From Diplocarpon mali (taxonomy: Eukaryota > Ascomycota > Leotiomycetes > Helotiales > Drepanopezizaceae): DNA of 22,370 nt. Location: positions 1,378-23,747 of the forward strand of contig JAENRP010000502.1 in the NCBI GenBank assembly GCA_024741835.1. The letters are read 5' to 3'. Below, in pieces: positions 20,607 to 22,370 of this stretch; position 1 is the stretch's first letter; every line of letters begins with the position of its first letter. The translations under genes and the position numbers were made by a program. Below the pieces are notes generated by a model. The model was not told the origin of the DNA, ran no database searches, and saw nothing but the letters and a program-made list of their open reading frames with translations.

Positions 20607-21994
20607 AAATCACCCTTTAATTAAGGCTCTATAATTAGGCCGTCTTTATCGAATCAAACGTAAGATGATTGAATAATCTTATTATCTATTTATAATAGTA
20701 TATAGATCTGATAAATACTTCTACTATTAAATCCGATAAGAGTACCTACCTCTGCTCTTAGAGCGAGTTTATTGCTCTAAGTTCGCTTTTCTTTCTCAAT
20801 TAGTATATAGATGCAATAGCTTAGTACTTAAAGATGCTTGATTAAGGGAGTATAAGGCTTATTAGGCTTAATATTATCTTAAAAGATCTTATATAGAGTC
20901 TTGCTACTTAGAATATTAAAGGCGGTAAGATTAGTAATATATATTATTAAAAGAAGGAGGTAAGGCTAGAGAAAGGAGGGGATATTTTAGTCAATTACAG
21001 CTATTTGCAACTTTTCTATTAGTATGCGAATTAATTGTTCTAACCTGCTGTCTTATTCTAGTATATATAGAGTAGATTCCTTTAAAATCATACTAAGGTT
21101 TTCTATAAGTATTCATATCTATATAAGAGAGTACTCCTTGCCTCTATCAGTTCTCTACTACTTAATTATACGATTATACTAAATTTATAAAAGGCTGATT
21201 ATCTTCTTATTTGCCTTAAAGGCATTAGATTTATTTATATAGGTCTATCCCCATCTAGCTATTATAGCTAAGCAAGTGAAGATAGAAGTGTATTTATAGC
21301 TATTAAAGTCAGTTGGCTTTAAATGAACTATATTAACGTATAGCTTATCAAGTGCCTTTGTAAGTCGAGGGCGAGCTAAACGTTTATTAATATATTAAAG
21401 AGGTCTGCCTTTCTTATAAAGAGCGCAGATTCGCATCTTCCTTAATTTTATTTCCTTAATCTGTATATTAGTAATAGCAGATTAGGTCTTTTTAACCGTT
21501 TATAAGCTAGCGTGGCCTAATCGATAGTACTAGAGCTTAATATTAAGAGGTCTATTCTTAATAGCAGCTAAGAGAGCATATTCACTTATATAACTAAAGG
21601 ATTTAGTAAAAGGCTATTCCTTATTAATATATATATTATTATCAATAGTGCAAATTTCCTTCTTATTAAATAGGAATAGCTTGCTATTTTAATAGAAGCC
21701 TTTGATTTTATTAAATTTACTACTTAAGTATAAGTAGATAGGTAATTAAGGTATATAAAGAGTATTAATTAACTTAAGAATATATACCTTTCTATTGGAT
21801 TTAAGTGCATTAACTTTGCAAGTGCTAACGCCGAGAGGTTAAATAGATCTATTAACTATACTTAAAGAGGGTAGATTATCTTGAGTAGTATAGGAGGTGA
21901 ACTTAAAGAGATTATTAAAGATATGCTTACTAGTACCTATATTATATAGCTAACAATTCCTCAATTTTAATAAGAAGTAGGAGGTAGAAGAACT

Positions 21995-22019
21995 GACTCC
22001 CGGGCCTGGCCTGCGAGTG
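21995..22019. repeat. 25-bp palindrome copy 20, Copia-A Gag/protease linker
   Basis: Reads STRRPGPGV in the pol frame; least RIP-damaged copy, within an 83-codon stretch that is still open. Confidence 0.9.
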
Positions 22020-22060
22020 GAAATTGGCCCTAGGGAGGAGTCGCCTTTTAGTAAGGAATT

Positions 22061-22085
22061 GACTCCTAGGCCAGGCTCGCAAGTG
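22061..22085. repeat. 25-bp palindrome copy 21, Copia-A Gag/protease linker
   Basis: Reads LTCEPGLGV in the pol frame, 22 codons from copy 20; both are followed on the plus strand by AATTGGCCCTAGGG. Confidence 0.9.
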
Positions 22086-22370
22086 AGAATTGGCCCTAGG
22101 GTTAGTAATAGTATAGTATACTTAAAGAGGTTATTATCTAACTCTTTATCTTCCTTTTGAATGTTCCTAAAAGGCTTTTTACCTTTTAGTAATAATAGCA
22201 AGGATTTATCGTCCTTGCCTTTAAGGTAATAGAATATATACTTCTTTCCTAAGTCCTTCTCCTAGGCCTCTCTTTTCGATTTGTTAATTGCGAAGCAATC
22301 TTTTACCTTATAGTATAACTCTAGTTGCTTATAATAAGGATAGGAGGAGTTAAGGGAGGTAGTAGTATTC

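Larger units (their letters stand above)
18176..22370 (-). mobile_element. Copia-A: RIP-degraded Ty1/Copia element, 5' end outside window
   Basis: From right to left: protease, integrase, RT, RNase H, untranslated tail, polypurine tract, 3' LTR. Integrase before RT defines Ty1/Copia. The LTR outer end directly abuts Gypsy-2, so this element inserted into Gypsy-2. Five palindromes lie inside the coding frame and one in the untranslated tail. Confidence 0.85.
18686..22370 (-). pseudogene. pol: Copia-A gag-pol, partial at 5' end, RIP-inactivated
   Basis: One frame runs without net shift from at least 22201 to the TAA at 18686-18688 (checked at 22084, 22018, 20605, 20506, 19675 and 18709). Order: Gag C-terminal remnant; linker with two palindromes; protease with DTGS-like box now NIGTSKHI (about 21940); a YYRLGHAS box (about 21525) before integrase; integrase with Asp-to-Asn VNIVHLKPTDF, then RTDRGKEYS (about 21150) and a Glu-containing LEQLIRILIEKL; a linker with three palindromes; RT with FKLDQFDIKIAFLN, YSLK and catalytic YIND instead of YVDD (19664-19675); RNase H with SYCDSD-VG, LSIEAEYVA and TKHIDIKF-Y. 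The protein ends with ADGLTKSL and FIKLLNMK. Stops are almost all TAA/TAG at Gln/Trp positions. Confidence 0.85.

Noticed and set aside
1..22370. Alternative genetic code with TAA/TAG read as Gln
   Set aside because: Reassigned stops were considered because stops sit at Gln positions, but Trp positions, active-site Asp and His are mutated as well, and the CpA-to-TpA bias explains all of them.

Overview
The window looks like a repeat-rich, gene-poor block from a filamentous ascomycete genome (probably Pezizomycotina; inferred from retrotransposon type and mutation pattern). It is strongly A+T-rich, poor in CpA/TpG, rich in TpA, and has almost no long open frame. Six-frame reading still shows very long conserved frames broken almost only by TAA/TAG where relatives carry Gln or Trp, with His>Tyr and Asp>Asn changes elsewhere. 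That is the signature of repeat-induced point mutation (RIP). I recognise no living gene, tRNA, rRNA or CRISPR array.

Layout. (1) 1-3568 and 4052-7423, both minus strand: two tandem paralogues, called here gene B and gene A, of a protein of about 1,120-1,190 residues that I cannot assign to a known family. (2) About 7740-15248, minus: a Ty3/Gypsy element (Gypsy-1) with a likely 5' LTR, gag with a CCHC-like knuckle, protease, RT, RNase H and integrase; no 3' LTR is recognisable. (3) 15249-16377, minus: the 5' end of a Copia element (Copia-B) with LTR, primer-binding site, a leader with tandem repeats, and the start of gag; it is cut off at the Gypsy-1 LTR. (4) 16378-18175, plus: an RT-to-integrase piece of a second Gypsy copy (Gypsy-2), forming a large inverted repeat with 8835-10621 and bounded on both sides by Copia LTR ends. 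(5) 18176-22370, minus: a Copia element (Copia-A) with 3' LTR, RNase H, RT, integrase and protease; its 5' end lies outside the window.

The most interesting signal is a 25-bp imperfect palindrome (12-nt arms GACTCCTAGGCC / GGCCTAGGAGTC around a central base, usually A or T) present in 21 copies. They occur in all four long coding elements (genes A and B, Gypsy gag-pol, Copia-A pol). At 16 sites the palindrome is read in one reading frame (Thr-x-x-Pro-x-x-x-Val type peptide, ideal form TPRPGLGV), and at two further ancestral sites (three copies) in a second frame; the third frame is never used. Three sites align between the diverged paralogues A and B, so those insertions predate the split. 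This resembles, in principle, the Rickettsia palindromic elements that insert in frame into genes, but here it sits in fungal repeats. Nothing was searched against a database, so novelty is not established.
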